A stretch of DNA of 64,000 nucleotides from UBA11346 sp038060575 (lineage in GTDB: Bacteria > Planctomycetota > UBA11346), in contig CAZZAM010000004.1 in assembly GCA_964652775.1 (NCBI GenBank), positions 1-64,000 on the forward strand, in the 5' to 3' direction. The notes beneath the pieces were generated by a model. That model was not told where the DNA came from. It saw nothing but the letters and a program-made list of their open reading frames with translations, and searched no databases. The translations under genes were made by a program, and so were the position numbers. How positions within the stretch are numbered: position 1 is the stretch's first letter; each line of letters opens with the position of its first letter. This document shows positions 1 through 8,052 of the stretch, piece by piece.

Positions 1-892
1 GGCGGTTGCCCTGATCTTTACGCCATTCGGGAGGCCGACCAGATTTCATCTCGCTTATGTTGTCATCGCTGCTCGCGCCATCGAACCGTTGCCCAAACGC
101 ATAGTAATTCATCTGTGCCAACATGCCGCGCAGTGCCTGCACATCCGTCATCGTGAGATGCCAGCGTGCGAGCATGCGCGTCATCAAGGGACGGAAGCGC
201 TCGGCATCGGTGCGGCGGAAATAGCGGAAGCGGTCGAGGGTCGCCAGCCAATACTGGTAGAGCGATTCAACGGCTTCACGCGTGGCACCCGGTTCGGGAT
301 CACCACGCCGTGGCGATACGCCTTCGCTGGCGATGACGTAGAGCATGATCGCAACGGCGTTGGCCAGATTATAACTCAAATTCGCGCCATAGGTGTCGAG
401 GTGCACCCAGGTTTGGCAGCAGCGCAGTTCCACCGTGTCGAGACCATCGGCTTCGTTGCCGAAGACCAACGCCCAGCGATCAGCCGGCCGATCGGCCAGT
501 AACTGGGGAATCTCGCGTGGCGCTTTGCTGGTGCCGAGTTCACTGTCGCGGAAGCGCGCGCTGGTGCCGACGACCATGCCGCAATCGGCGACCGCTGCGG
601 CTAGAGTTGGAAACACCTGGGCGTTCAGCAAGAGATCGCGGCTGTGGGTCGAGAATTTGCGACTGTCGTCGCAGTTCACCTCACAGCGTGGTGCGACCAA
701 TCGCAGATCGTCGATCCCGAAGTTGCCGCAGATGCGTGCGACCATGCCGAGATTGATAGGGCCTTGGGTGCGGACCAGCACCACCGTACAGCCGCGCAGA
801 TTCGGTGAGGCGATTGGCGGCAGTGTGTTCGGATTCTGGCGCAGGAGGACCGGCACGTCGGGCTGGTCAGCGTCGGCGTCGTTCACCGCCAT
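1..892 (-). CDS. trmJ: TrmJ-like tRNA 2'-O-methyltransferase (3' end outside window)
   Basis: This is a SpoU/TrmH (SPOUT) family RNA methyltransferase, most like TrmJ, which methylates the 2'-OH of tRNA position 32 with SAM. The frame is open from the ATG at 892 to base 1 (297 codons), so the C-terminus is missing. Visible motifs are VLVRTQGPINLGMVARICG near the N-terminus (SPOUT motif 1), ALVFGNEADGLDT (motif 2) and NLSYNLANAVAIMLY (motif 3, the SAM-binding knot). A helical C-terminal extension follows, as in TrmJ. The start overlaps the end of the HIT gene by 10 bp, so the two are probably co-transcribed. Assignment to TrmJ rather than another SpoU subfamily rests on motif wording and length only. 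Confidence 0.85.
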   Translation of the reverse strand, partial: MAVNDADADQPDVPVLLRQNPNTLPPIASPNLRGCTVVLVRTQGPINLGMVARICGNFGIDDLRLVAPRCEVNCDDSRKFSTHSRDLLLNAQVFPTLAAAVADCGMVVGTSARFRDSELGTSKAPREIPQLLADRPADRWALVFGNEADGLDTVELRCCQTWVHLDTYGANLSYNLANAVAIMLYVIASEGVSPRRGDPEPGATREAVESLYQYWLATLDRFRYFRRTDAERFRPLMTRMLARWHLTMTDVQALRGMLAQMNYYAFGQRFDGASSDDNISEMKSGRPPEWRKDQGNR

Positions 893-1293
893 GCGCTGCG
901 CACTTTCGCTGCCCAGACTTTGAGATCACCGTCGGCATAGGGGGCTGCTGGCCAACCCAGGTGTTTGTTGTCGCCGGGAAAGCGTGGGAAGACGTGGATA
1001 TGGACATGCGGAACGACCTGACCTGCTGCCGGGCCATCTTTGAGCAGCACGCAGACATCGGACGCCCCGCTCGCGCTCCTGACCGCCGCCATCAATCGCG
1101 CGAGTCGATCGCCAAGCACGGCCATCGCGGGGCCAGGTACATCGGCGAGATACTGGGCTTCAACCGTGGGTATGAGCAAGGCGTGTCCGGGCGATACCGG
1201 TGTAATATCAAGGATCGCGACCCACAGGTTGTCGCGGAAGACAAACTCGCCGGGAATCTCCCCGGCGATGATCTTGGTGAAGATGCTGGGCAT
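883..1293 (-). CDS. HIT-family (histidine triad) nucleotide hydrolase
   Basis: This 136-residue HIT protein carries the catalytic triad HVHIHVF near residue 100. The N-terminus MPSIFTKIIAGEIPGEFVF is typical of HinT-like proteins. Family members hydrolyse purine nucleoside phosphoramidates or dinucleoside polyphosphates in the cytoplasm. I chose the ATG at 1293. The frame stays open upstream to 1470, but that extension translates the inverted repeat at 1329-1395 and is almost certainly not protein. The stop overlaps the start of trmJ, which suggests translational coupling. The exact substrate cannot be read from the sequence. Confidence 0.92.
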   Translation of the reverse strand: MPSIFTKIIAGEIPGEFVFRDNLWVAILDITPVSPGHALLIPTVEAQYLADVPGPAMAVLGDRLARLMAAVRSASGASDVCVLLKDGPAAGQVVPHVHIHVFPRFPGDNKHLGWPAAPYADGDLKVWAAKVRSAWR

Positions 1294-1328
1294 GGCCGGA
1301 ATGCTGGGCGGGCGCGTTAAAATGCCAC

Positions 1329-1395
1329 TAGCTACGAGCTGCGAGCTGCGAGCTGCGAGTCTCGAACTCGTAGCTCGCAGCTCGCAGCTGGTGCA
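1329..1395. repeat. Tandem-heptamer stem-loop element E1 (AGCTGCG type)
   Basis: The left arm holds four consecutive 7-bp units (one TACGAGC, then TGCGAGC-type). A short unpaired centre follows, then the reverse complement of the same units. The result is a nearly perfect long hairpin of about 60 bp. It lies in the divergent gap between the HIT gene and the small ORF at 1437. It ends in CAGCTGGTGCA, a tail repeated in element E2 (3757-3833). Confidence 0.85.
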
Positions 1396-1436
1396 ATGCA
1401 GTGGCAATGGCCAACCAACCGCCATACTCCCCGCCC

Positions 1437-1649
1437 ATGAACGTCCTGTCCGAACCCCAATGGCGCACACTGGAACCCTTGCTCAAGAAGCACTGCCCCC
1501 GGCTGACGCCGCTCGATTTGGTCGAGAGCCAGCAGCGGGTCGATCTGTTGACCGCCAAGATCCAGAACCGGCATTGGATGGATCGCGTCGAGGCCCGCCG
1601 AGTGGTATTGGGCCTTATGCAGCAGGCGGGGATCCAGCAGGTCGCCTGA
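1437..1649 (+). CDS. Small hypothetical protein
   Basis: This 70-residue charged, helical protein has no motif I recognise. Residues such as EPLLKKHCPRLTPLDLVES and DRVEARRVVLGLMQQAG suggest a real, soluble helical domain rather than noise. I prefer the ATG at 1437. In-frame alternatives are GTG 1401 and ATG 1407, which begin just downstream of stem-loop E1. The gene precedes the M3 peptidase by 65 bp on the same strand. Function is unknown. Confidence 0.55.
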   Translation: MNVLSEPQWRTLEPLLKKHCPRLTPLDLVESQQRVDLLTAKIQNRHWMDRVEARRVVLGLMQQAGIQQVA

Positions 1650-1714
1650 CACGCTGTTGAATTGATCCGCCGGTTCGCTGGCGTTCGCCGTGCATCAGTT
1701 AGCGTGCGGACCTC

Positions 1715-3757
1715 ATGACAAATCCCCTGCTCGGCCCGGTTGGTATTCCCGCTTTCGATCGCATCGAAACGTCCCACGTCGTCCCTGCTATTCGCGAAAT
1801 CATCACACAGCTCCAGCGCGACTTCTCTGCGTTTGAGTCGTCGATTGATCCCGCCGGTGGCTACGCTGCCGTCGTCTCGCGAGCGAGTGATCTGAACGAG
1901 CCGCTGAACTGGGCGTTCGGTTTGGTCCATCATCTCCTAGGTGTGCGCAATTCTGAATTATTGCGGACGGCGCATCAGGAGGTGCAAGCCGAAGTTGTGG
2001 CGATCTCGATGCAGATCGCGCAGTCGCGGCCGATGTACCAGGCGCTCAAACGACTGGCGCCAAGTGTGTCCGGGGTCGAGCGTCGCGTTGTCGATGCGAG
2101 CATTCGCGATGCCGAGTTGTCCGGCGTGGCGTTGGAAGGCGCAGCGAAGGATGTCTTCCTGAAGAATCAGCAGGAACTCTCCGAATTATCAACGCGTTTC
2201 CAGAACCAGTTGCTTGATGCGACCAAGGCATTCGCTCTCGACCTCACGGATCCCGCTGACGTGGCCGGTCTGCCGCCGAGCGCTCTCGCTGGTGCCGCCG
2301 CTGCTGCTCAGCGTGCTGGGAACGCCGAGGCCACCGCCGAACGCGGTCCGTGGCGTATCACCTTGGATGCACCGTCGCTGACGCCGTTTCTTGAACACGC
2401 CAAGCGCCGTGATCTGCGTGAACGCGTCTATCGTGCGTTCATTCGTCGTGGTGCCGATGCGCCGCATGACAATGCGCCGGTGTTGGCACGAACGCTCGAA
2501 CTGCGTCGTGAGCAAGCGAAGCTGCTCGGCTATGCAACCTGGGCCGAGGTCAGTCTCGCCCAGAAGATGGCGGGCACGGTTGCCGCCGTTGATCGTCTGC
2601 TCGATGAATTGCACGCCGCGGCGTTGCCAAAGGCGCGAGCGGAACACGCAGAACTAACCGAATTCGCCCGTAATCGTAGCGGTGACACAACGCTCGTGCT
2701 CGCGCCCTGGGATGTTCCATTCTGGGCCGAACGTCTGCGTGAAGAGCGCTATGCCTACACCGACGAAGAGCTGCGTCCGTACTTTGCGCTGCCGCGTGTG
2801 TTGGACGGTTTGTTCGCGCTCAGTGAACGACTCTTTGGCATCAAGGTCGAAGCGGCTGACGGCCAAGTGTCGGTGTGGCATCCCGATGTGCGCCACTTCC
2901 GCATTCGCGATAGCGCCGATGGTCGTGCCCTAGCGTCGTTCTACCTCGATCCGTACAGCCGTCCGTCCGACAAGCGTGGTGGCGCGTGGATGGGTGGCGC
3001 GCTCGACCGCAAGGGAGACCGTCAGCCAGTTGCCTACTTGGTGTGCAATCAGACGCCGCCAATCGGCACGACACCATCGCTGATGACCTTCCGTGAAGTC
3101 GAAACCTTGTTCCATGAGTTTGGTCACGGCTTGCAGCACATGCTGACCACGGTGCCGCGGTGCGAGGCGGCTGGCATCAACAACGTCGAATGGGATGCGG
3201 TCGAATTGCCCAGTCAATTCATGGAAAACTGGTGCCTGCACCGGCCGACGCTGCTCGGCTTGGCGAAGCACTGGCAGACTGGTGCGGCGTTACCTGACGC
3301 GCTCATCGACAAACTGAAAGCTGCAAAGACCTACCGCGCTGGTTCGATGACGTTGCGGCAACTCTACTTCTCGCGCACCGATCTGGAATTGCATCATCGC
3401 TTTGACGGCAAGGGCTCACCGCACGATGTGCAGCGGCGGATTGCCGCTACGCATACGGTGCTGGCGCCGTTACCCGAGGATCGCTCGCTGTGCGCCTTTG
3501 CGCATATTTTTGCCGGTGGCTACAGCGCCGGCTACTACAGCTACAAGTGGGCTGAAGTTCTCAGTGCTGATGCGTTCGCCGCCTTCGAAGAAGTCGGTCT
3601 CGACAACGCATCCGCCGTCGCCGCCACGGGCCGTCGCTTCCGCGACACGGTATTAGCGCTCGGTGGCAGCAAACATCCGACGGACGTCTTCAAAGCGTTC
3701 CGTGGCCGCGAGCCAAGTACGAAGGCTTTGCTGCAGCATTCTGGATTGGCCAAATAA
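1715..3757 (+). CDS. prlC: M3-family zinc oligopeptidase (oligopeptidase A-like)
   Basis: This 680-residue thimet-type metallopeptidase (family M3) degrades peptides, including cleaved signal peptides, in the cytoplasm. The zinc site FHEFGHGLQ is visible with His467, Glu468 and His471. The third ligand Glu lies about 25 residues later in the NNVEWDAVELPSQFMENW block. The C-terminal blocks FAHIFAGGYSAGYYSY and SWLxx-type helices also match the family. Length equals that of E. coli OpdA (about 680). There is no signal peptide. The symbol follows the E. coli orthologue; a close M3 relative such as Dcp is less likely because the N-terminus begins with the OpdA-style NPLLGPVGIPAFDRI. Confidence 0.92.
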   Translation: MTNPLLGPVGIPAFDRIETSHVVPAIREIITQLQRDFSAFESSIDPAGGYAAVVSRASDLNEPLNWAFGLVHHLLGVRNSELLRTAHQEVQAEVVAISMQIAQSRPMYQALKRLAPSVSGVERRVVDASIRDAELSGVALEGAAKDVFLKNQQELSELSTRFQNQLLDATKAFALDLTDPADVAGLPPSALAGAAAAAQRAGNAEATAERGPWRITLDAPSLTPFLEHAKRRDLRERVYRAFIRRGADAPHDNAPVLARTLELRREQAKLLGYATWAEVSLAQKMAGTVAAVDRLLDELHAAALPKARAEHAELTEFARNRSGDTTLVLAPWDVPFWAERLREERYAYTDEELRPYFALPRVLDGLFALSERLFGIKVEAADGQVSVWHPDVRHFRIRDSADGRALASFYLDPYSRPSDKRGGAWMGGALDRKGDRQPVAYLVCNQTPPIGTTPSLMTFREVETLFHEFGHGLQHMLTTVPRCEAAGINNVEWDAVELPSQFMENWCLHRPTLLGLAKHWQTGAALPDALIDKLKAAKTYRAGSMTLRQLYFSRTDLELHHRFDGKGSPHDVQRRIAATHTVLAPLPEDRSLCAFAHIFAGGYSAGYYSYKWAEVLSADAFAAFEEVGLDNASAVAATGRRFRDTVLALGGSKHPTDVFKAFRGREPSTKALLQHSGLAK

Positions 3758-3833
3758 TGTTGAATGCTGGAATGCTGGAATGCTGGAATGATCGAGACTC
3801 GCAGCTCGCAGCTCGCAGCTCGCAGCTTGTGCA
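3757..3833. repeat. Chimeric repeat element E2 (AATGCTGG units joined to AGCTGCG-type units)
   Basis: Three AATGCTGG octamers (3763-3788) are followed, after ATCGAGA, by four CTCGCAG heptamers (3797-3825) and the tail CTTGTGCA. The first half equals the left arm of the element at 63507. The second half equals the right arm of E1. The two halves are not complementary to each other, so unlike its relatives this copy cannot fold into the long hairpin. It occupies the gap between prlC and the DHH gene. Confidence 0.8.
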
Positions 3834-3845
3834 CCGAGACAATAC

Positions 3846-4829
3846 ATGAAGAAACCCGATTATACTGCTGCGGTCCGCGCCATCACGGCAGCGAAAGACA
3901 TCGTCCTCACCACGCATCTGAATAGCGACGCCGATGGCATCGGTACGTCGCTGGCGTTGATGATCGCGCTCAAGCGACTGCGCAAGCGGGTGCGTTTTAT
4001 CGCACCGTCGAAGCTGGCGTCGATCTACGGTTTTCTGCCCCGTATCGATCAGGGCCGCGTCATTGAGAAGGACACGGATGCCAAAGCGGAAAAGCCCTGT
4101 GATCTGCTGATTTCCAGCGATTGCGGCGATCTCAAGCGCCTCGGCGCCTGCGCCCATATTCCGCGTGGCAAGCTTCTTAATCTAGATCATCACGCGACCA
4201 ACGATCGCTTTGGCGATGTGAATCTGGTCGATGAGCAAGCGACGTGTAGTGGATTGGTCGCAGCCAATCTCCTTGATCGGCTGAAGATCAAACTCGATAA
4301 GGAACTGGCGATCTGTCTCTACGCGACACTGGTGTTCGATACCGGCCGCTTCATGCACTCGAACACGAATGCAGGCGCCTTCCGCTTCGCTGCTCGGTTG
4401 GCGGATACGGGAATTGACGTATCGGCGGTCAATCGCGCACTGACCTATACGCGTTCTCCGCACGATCTGGCTGTTCTACGCTTGGGCCTCGAGTATCTGA
4501 AGGTCGATGCGCAGGAACCGCGTCTTGCTGGCATCGCGCTAACGAACGCTGCGATCGCTGCGGTTGGCGAACCTGAGGACTGGGGAGACATGGTCGACGT
4601 GCCGCGCTCGCTCGCCGGCAATCAGGTCGCGTACCTGCTGCGCGAGTCGAAGGACGGCAAGTTCACCCGGATGAGCCTGCGTTCAAATCCCCCGTTCCAA
4701 GTTGCACCGGTAGCTCAGGCGTTTGGCGGAGGTGGGCATCTGCAGGCGGCAGGGGCAACCTTTTCCGGATCGCTGGCTGATTGTCTGCGTGAAGTTATCC
4801 CGCGACTCAGGCGGCAACTCGCCGACTGA
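3846..4829 (+). CDS. DHH/DHHA1 phosphoesterase (NrnA-like oligoribonuclease/pAp phosphatase)
   Basis: This 327-residue protein has a DHH domain followed by DHHA1, the architecture of bacterial NrnA, which degrades nanoRNA and dephosphorylates pAp using Mn2+. Visible metal motifs are HLNSDADGIGT (motif I), SSDCGD (II), LDHHATND (III, the DHH triad) and DTGRF (IV). The C-terminal GGGGHLQAAGATF is the DHHA1 substrate loop. Length is right for the family. The start is 12 bp downstream of repeat E2. The stop abuts the convergent coaD stop with no gap. The call between NrnA and a related RecJ-like phosphatase rests on length and order of motifs. Confidence 0.88.
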   Translation: MKKPDYTAAVRAITAAKDIVLTTHLNSDADGIGTSLALMIALKRLRKRVRFIAPSKLASIYGFLPRIDQGRVIEKDTDAKAEKPCDLLISSDCGDLKRLGACAHIPRGKLLNLDHHATNDRFGDVNLVDEQATCSGLVAANLLDRLKIKLDKELAICLYATLVFDTGRFMHSNTNAGAFRFAARLADTGIDVSAVNRALTYTRSPHDLAVLRLGLEYLKVDAQEPRLAGIALTNAAIAAVGEPEDWGDMVDVPRSLAGNQVAYLLRESKDGKFTRMSLRSNPPFQVAPVAQAFGGGGHLQAAGATFSGSLADCLREVIPRLRRQLAD

Positions 4830-5300
4830 TCAGGGCGCTGACCACCGACGAATAGCCTCGGCAGTCCGTGACGAGATCAGTCCATCGGTATTGAGACCAG
4901 CCGCCATGACATGACGGATCAGACTGGAACTGATATGACCCAGCGATGGATCGCAGACTAGGAACATGGTTTCCACGCCATTTCCACGGTTGACGACGGC
5001 CATGCCCAGTTCTCCGTCGATATCGTTGGCATTACGTAGGCCGCGGATCAATGCGTTGATGTTGTTCTGGCGCGCCCAACTCACGGTAGCGCCGCTGTAC
5101 TGGACGATTTCGACATTGCGCAAGGTTGCGCATTCAGCGCGCAAGATTTCGACCCGAGACATTGCTGGAAGATATGGCTTTTTGTCAGGATTACTGCCGA
5201 CGCCGACAACGAGTTGATCGACGATGCGTGCAGCACGGCGGATGACATCTAGGTGCCCAAGATGTGGTGGATCGAAACTGCCGGGGTAGAAGGCTTTCAT
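4830..5300 (-). CDS. coaD: Phosphopantetheine adenylyltransferase
   Basis: CoaD catalyses the penultimate step of coenzyme A synthesis, joining 4'-phosphopantetheine with ATP. The protein has 156 residues, close to the usual 160. It shows the nucleotidyltransferase motif YPGSFDPPHLGH at residues 5-16 and the C-terminal ISSSLIR signature. RGLRNANDIDGELGMAVVNR also matches the family. I chose the ATG at 5300, directly before the KAFYPGSFDP start. The longer frame upstream runs through non-coding hairpins. Confidence 0.95.
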   Translation of the reverse strand: MKAFYPGSFDPPHLGHLDVIRRAARIVDQLVVGVGSNPDKKPYLPAMSRVEILRAECATLRNVEIVQYSGATVSWARQNNINALIRGLRNANDIDGELGMAVVNRGNGVETMFLVCDPSLGHISSSLIRHVMAAGLNTDGLISSRTAEAIRRWSAP

Positions 5301-5471
5301 GTCATTCCTGGGAGATGGTGACGCATCTGGCGCCGAAGGGCGGTAGCGGCATACAATCGGCGTAGCCGATGCCACCATGGTTTCGACGGTTCACCGGAGA
5401 AACCAAGCCCTGACAAAGCCAGGGGGGTAGGCCAGTAGGGCCGTAGGGGCGAAGCCCCTGAACAAAGAGCC
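5301..5471. other. Intergenic region with two small hairpins
   Basis: No gene is seen here. TGGTTTC (5378) pairs with GAAACCA (5399-5405) around an inner GGT/ACC. AGGGGC-GAA-GCCCCT (5445-5459) is a tight GNA-type hairpin. Short GTAGGCCAGTAGGGCC-like repeats lie between them. The second hairpin lies just downstream of the exported-protein gene that stops at 5472 and could act as its terminator, but no U-tract follows it. Confidence 0.4.
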
Positions 5472-6140
5472 TTATTCGATGTCTTCTTCGATCCGCGAGA
5501 TGAGTGAGGCGTCGATGACTTCTTCGCCGGCGCCATCACGATGAACGACGCGTACCGAGATCAGATTACCTTCACCGTCAAGACGACGTGAACGCAGATA
5601 GGCGGTTAAAGTGCGTCCACTCTTGTAGACAAGACGGTCGATCTTGCCGAGGTCATCAATCGGAATCCGTGGCGCTTCAGCCACCGCCTCAGTTGCGGCT
5701 GGGTCTGCAATTGGAACTCCGCTGGGCTGGCCAATGACCGGGGTTTTCCCAGGCTCCTTCTTTTTAAGCGCGTCGTCGATCTCTTTTTTCCGCGCATCGT
5801 CTTTTGTCCAAGCGGCCATCCAGGTTGCCCAATCCGCGGCGTCATCAGAGGTCGGATATCCAGGATAGTTAGTCCCTTTGCCACGTGCCGGTGGCTTCAG
5901 TCCGCTGCGTTGACGCATGGCTTCGACAGCGAAGTCGTGGGTCTGGCGGTCTGAGATTGCCTGCATCAGCAACGGATAGACGTCGCGATCAGTGCCAGCC
6001 TCGCTGCTAGCTAACGCCTTGATGGCATCGCGCTTGGCATACACGTCCGAGTCGGCCATGGATTTTTTGAAGGCCGTGATGGCGGCGGATTCGCCAGCAG
6101 CCAGGACGGCAGCACACAAAACAAGGAGAGCGATACGCAT
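5472..6140 (-). CDS. Exported hypothetical protein, HEAT-like N-terminal region
   Basis: The protein has 222 residues and opens with a signal peptide, MRIALLVLCAAVLAAGESAA, ending in the AAGE motif seen in several exported proteins of this window. Residues 25-75 have the helix-turn-helix rhythm of an armadillo/HEAT-type repeat, with phrases such as KRDAIKALAS and HDFAVEAMRQ. A charged lysine-rich linker (about 110-135) and a C-terminal domain, where KSGRTLTAYLRSRRLDGEG may form beta strands, follow. AGGA lies about 10 bp before the ATG. The gene is 9 bp downstream of the DJ-1 gene on the same strand. Function is unknown. Confidence 0.7.
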   Translation of the reverse strand: MRIALLVLCAAVLAAGESAAITAFKKSMADSDVYAKRDAIKALASSEAGTDRDVYPLLMQAISDRQTHDFAVEAMRQRSGLKPPARGKGTNYPGYPTSDDAADWATWMAAWTKDDARKKEIDDALKKKEPGKTPVIGQPSGVPIADPAATEAVAEAPRIPIDDLGKIDRLVYKSGRTLTAYLRSRRLDGEGNLISVRVVHRDGAGEEVIDASLISRIEEDIE

Positions 6141-6149
6141 AGATGTTCC

Positions 6150-6746
6150 TCAAGCAGAAGCGTGGGCAGCAGCAGCGAAGCTGGCGATGACGTCGGGCAC
6201 GAGCATGTCGCGTGCAACCGTCGCCGCCACTGTCGCCCCGGCAAGCCTGCGGGCGAGGGTCAGGGCGAAGGCCATGGCGGTTCCGGCCGCTTGGCTGGTG
6301 ATCAGGTTACCATCTTCGACGACCGCGCGATCGACCCAGGCCTTGGCATGGGGTTCGACCACGGCGCGCGAGCCGGGATGGCAGGTCAGGGTACGGCCAG
6401 CGCAGAGTTTGCGCGGAACCAGGGCGATTGGCGCAGCGCAAATCACGGCCAGGAGTCGGCCCGAGGCAAGCTGGGCTGCGGCCAGATCCTGGGTCCGCGG
6501 ATCATCGCGGTGGTGCTCGGCTGATTTCAGACCACCGGGCAGATAGATGCAGTCAAAGGTCCGTTGCGCGACGAGGCCAAGCATGGTGTGGGCCGCGAGG
6601 GGGATTTTCCGGCTGCCGTTCACCACCGGCTGCTCGCCGACGCTGGCTACCACGACCTCAACCCCGGCGCGCACCAGGACGTCGCACACGGTGATGGTTT
6701 CGATTTCCTCGGCACCAGGGGCGAGAACGACCAAGCAGGTGGGCAT
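6150..6746 (-). CDS. DJ-1/PfpI family protein
   Basis: This 198-residue DJ-1/PfpI-superfamily protein has the nucleophile-elbow cysteine in LLAVICAAPIAL, the conserved acidic residue in APGAEEIE and the LPGGLKSAEHH loop. Relatives act as glyoxalases, deglycases or chaperones (YajL/ThiJ type). The N-terminus fits the DJ-1 subgroup best. AAGGAG lies 6-7 bp before the ATG. It heads a two-gene minus-strand unit with the exported protein at 5472 and diverges from the LolA-like gene 38 bp away. Confidence 0.88.
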   Translation of the reverse strand: MPTCLVVLAPGAEEIETITVCDVLVRAGVEVVVASVGEQPVVNGSRKIPLAAHTMLGLVAQRTFDCIYLPGGLKSAEHHRDDPRTQDLAAAQLASGRLLAVICAAPIALVPRKLCAGRTLTCHPGSRAVVEPHAKAWVDRAVVEDGNLITSQAAGTAMAFALTLARRLAGATVAATVARDMLVPDVIASFAAAAHASA

Positions 6747-6784
6747 GAGCGCTCCTTGCGGGAATACCGGCGCGGTAGAGCATC

Positions 6785-7459
6785 ATGGGCATGTTCCGCA
6801 TTCAAGCCATGCTCCTGCTGTGCTGTCTTGGATTGTTGGCTGCCGGGGAGGTCGTTTCTGCCCCGGTTGGCGAAGCAGGACTCAAAGCGATCGAAGCGGC
6901 CCGCGCTGAGGTGACGCTGGTATCGGGTGTCGCCACGAAAACGGTCCGGCGAATGGATCCACCGGATGCGGAAGGAGATGCGCAGCGCGTGGCATTTGCC
7001 GTCGATGCGAAGGGTCGTTATGATATTACGTTGACCGATCCAACCGACCCAGATGGCGAACGGACTCGGTTCGTGTCCGACGGGACGCGGGCGTGCAGTA
7101 TGCAACAGGCTTCCAAGGAAGATAAGCCGCAAGTGAAATTTCGTGCCGCTGGCGAGCGCGATATCCTGAATCGTCTGCTGAGTTGTTTGAGCATGAACTT
7201 GGTCGATCTGCGCAAAGACTATACAGTTGAATTGAAAGCCGCCGACAACAAAGAGCGCGAACTGAAGCTGATTCCGAAGGACAAAGCCCTGGCAGCCGAG
7301 TTCACCGCTGCGTCAGTATTCATCGACGCCACCAATAAACCAATCCGCGTTATCCTCGATGAAACCAACGGCAACCGTCAGCGTTTAGTGGTGAGCACGT
7401 TCACTGACAACCCGAAGGCCGATCCGCTGTGGTTCGTACTGCCGCCGGTGAAGAAATAA
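6785..7459 (+). CDS. Exported LolA-like protein (tentative)
   Basis: The protein has 224 residues and a signal peptide (LLLCCLGLLAAGEVVSA, again AAGE). The rest alternates short beta strands and charged turns. It includes GRYDITLTDP, a serine/cysteine segment RLLSCLSMNLVDLRKDY and PIRVILDETNGNRQRLVVS followed by a terminal WFVLPP. This pattern resembles outer-membrane lipoprotein carrier (LolA/RseB-fold) proteins, but there is no decisive motif. It would act in the periplasm. The following BFD gene starts 13 bp later on the same strand. Confidence 0.5.
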   Translation: MGMFRIQAMLLLCCLGLLAAGEVVSAPVGEAGLKAIEAARAEVTLVSGVATKTVRRMDPPDAEGDAQRVAFAVDAKGRYDITLTDPTDPDGERTRFVSDGTRACSMQQASKEDKPQVKFRAAGERDILNRLLSCLSMNLVDLRKDYTVELKAADNKERELKLIPKDKALAAEFTAASVFIDATNKPIRVILDETNGNRQRLVVSTFTDNPKADPLWFVLPPVKK

Positions 7460-7472
7460 GCGCGACCCGACC

Positions 7473-7688
7473 ATGGCCAAACGCACGGCGCCGTATCAAT
7501 GTTTCTGCTACAATATTTCCGAGGACACGGTCCTGCAGGCCATGGCCGACCACGGCGCGCGGACGGTTGAAGAAATCCAGAACCTGACCAACGCCTGCAC
7601 CGGTTGTCGAACGTGCCGGCGTGAATTGGAAGAGTTACTGGAGGCGGTGGCGGATGGGTCGGTGGAATTGCCGAAGCCGATTAAATAA
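7473..7688 (+). CDS. BFD-type [2Fe-2S]-binding protein
   Basis: This 71-residue protein has four cysteines arranged as C-F-C ... C-T-G-C (Cys10, Cys12, then NACTGCRTC). That is the bacterioferritin-associated ferredoxin / NifU-middle domain pattern binding one [2Fe-2S] cluster. A fifth cysteine follows the second pair. Stand-alone BFD proteins donate electrons to bacterioferritin to release iron, but no bacterioferritin gene is nearby. It is spaced for co-transcription with the upstream LolA-like gene. Confidence 0.8.
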   Translation: MAKRTAPYQCFCYNISEDTVLQAMADHGARTVEEIQNLTNACTGCRTCRRELEELLEAVADGSVELPKPIK

Positions 7689-7728
7689 TCTACTGGGCAT
7701 TCCTTAAAATTGTTAGACAAGCAATTCA

Positions 7729-8022
7729 ATGAATGAGGAAAATAAAACCGAAGAGGATTTGCCAAATCACTTTGTGATTATATTTGGCTCGATTCCCTGG
7801 GGAGTATTGATCATTGGCATTTTATGGGGAATACTTTCTCAAGGAGAGTTCGGTCTCCTTGGATTCGTGTTGTTAATCCCTGCTATTCCAGCTTCGTTTC
7901 TGTACTCCCTGGCTTGGTTATATGGTGCAAAGGGAGTAAAGAGGAAAGCTCTTGGATGTGTTCTCATTAATTCATGTGGAATTATACTGATGACTATAGC
8001 GGCCATCTCAAAGATGCTGTGA
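7729..8022 (+). CDS. Small membrane protein in an AT-rich patch
   Basis: This 97-residue protein has an acidic N-terminus (MNEENKTEEDLPN) and about three hydrophobic segments: roughly residues 15-35, 42-65 and 75-95. I recognise no family. The codons are strikingly AT-rich (AAT, AAA, ATA, TTA) compared with all neighbours, and the low-GC patch spans about 7690-8045. This suggests recent acquisition. The stop is followed by the convergent end of the glycosyltransferase gene at 8053. Confidence 0.65.
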   Translation: MNEENKTEEDLPNHFVIIFGSIPWGVLIIGILWGILSQGEFGLLGFVLLIPAIPASFLYSLAWLYGAKGVKRKALGCVLINSCGIILMTIAAISKML

Positions 8023-8052
8023 TTTAGAAACGGTTTGGTATTGGAGATCAAT

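Noticed and set aside
1294..1470. N-terminal extension of the HIT protein
   Set aside because: It translates the inverted repeat E1; the HIT family starts at the ATG at 1293.
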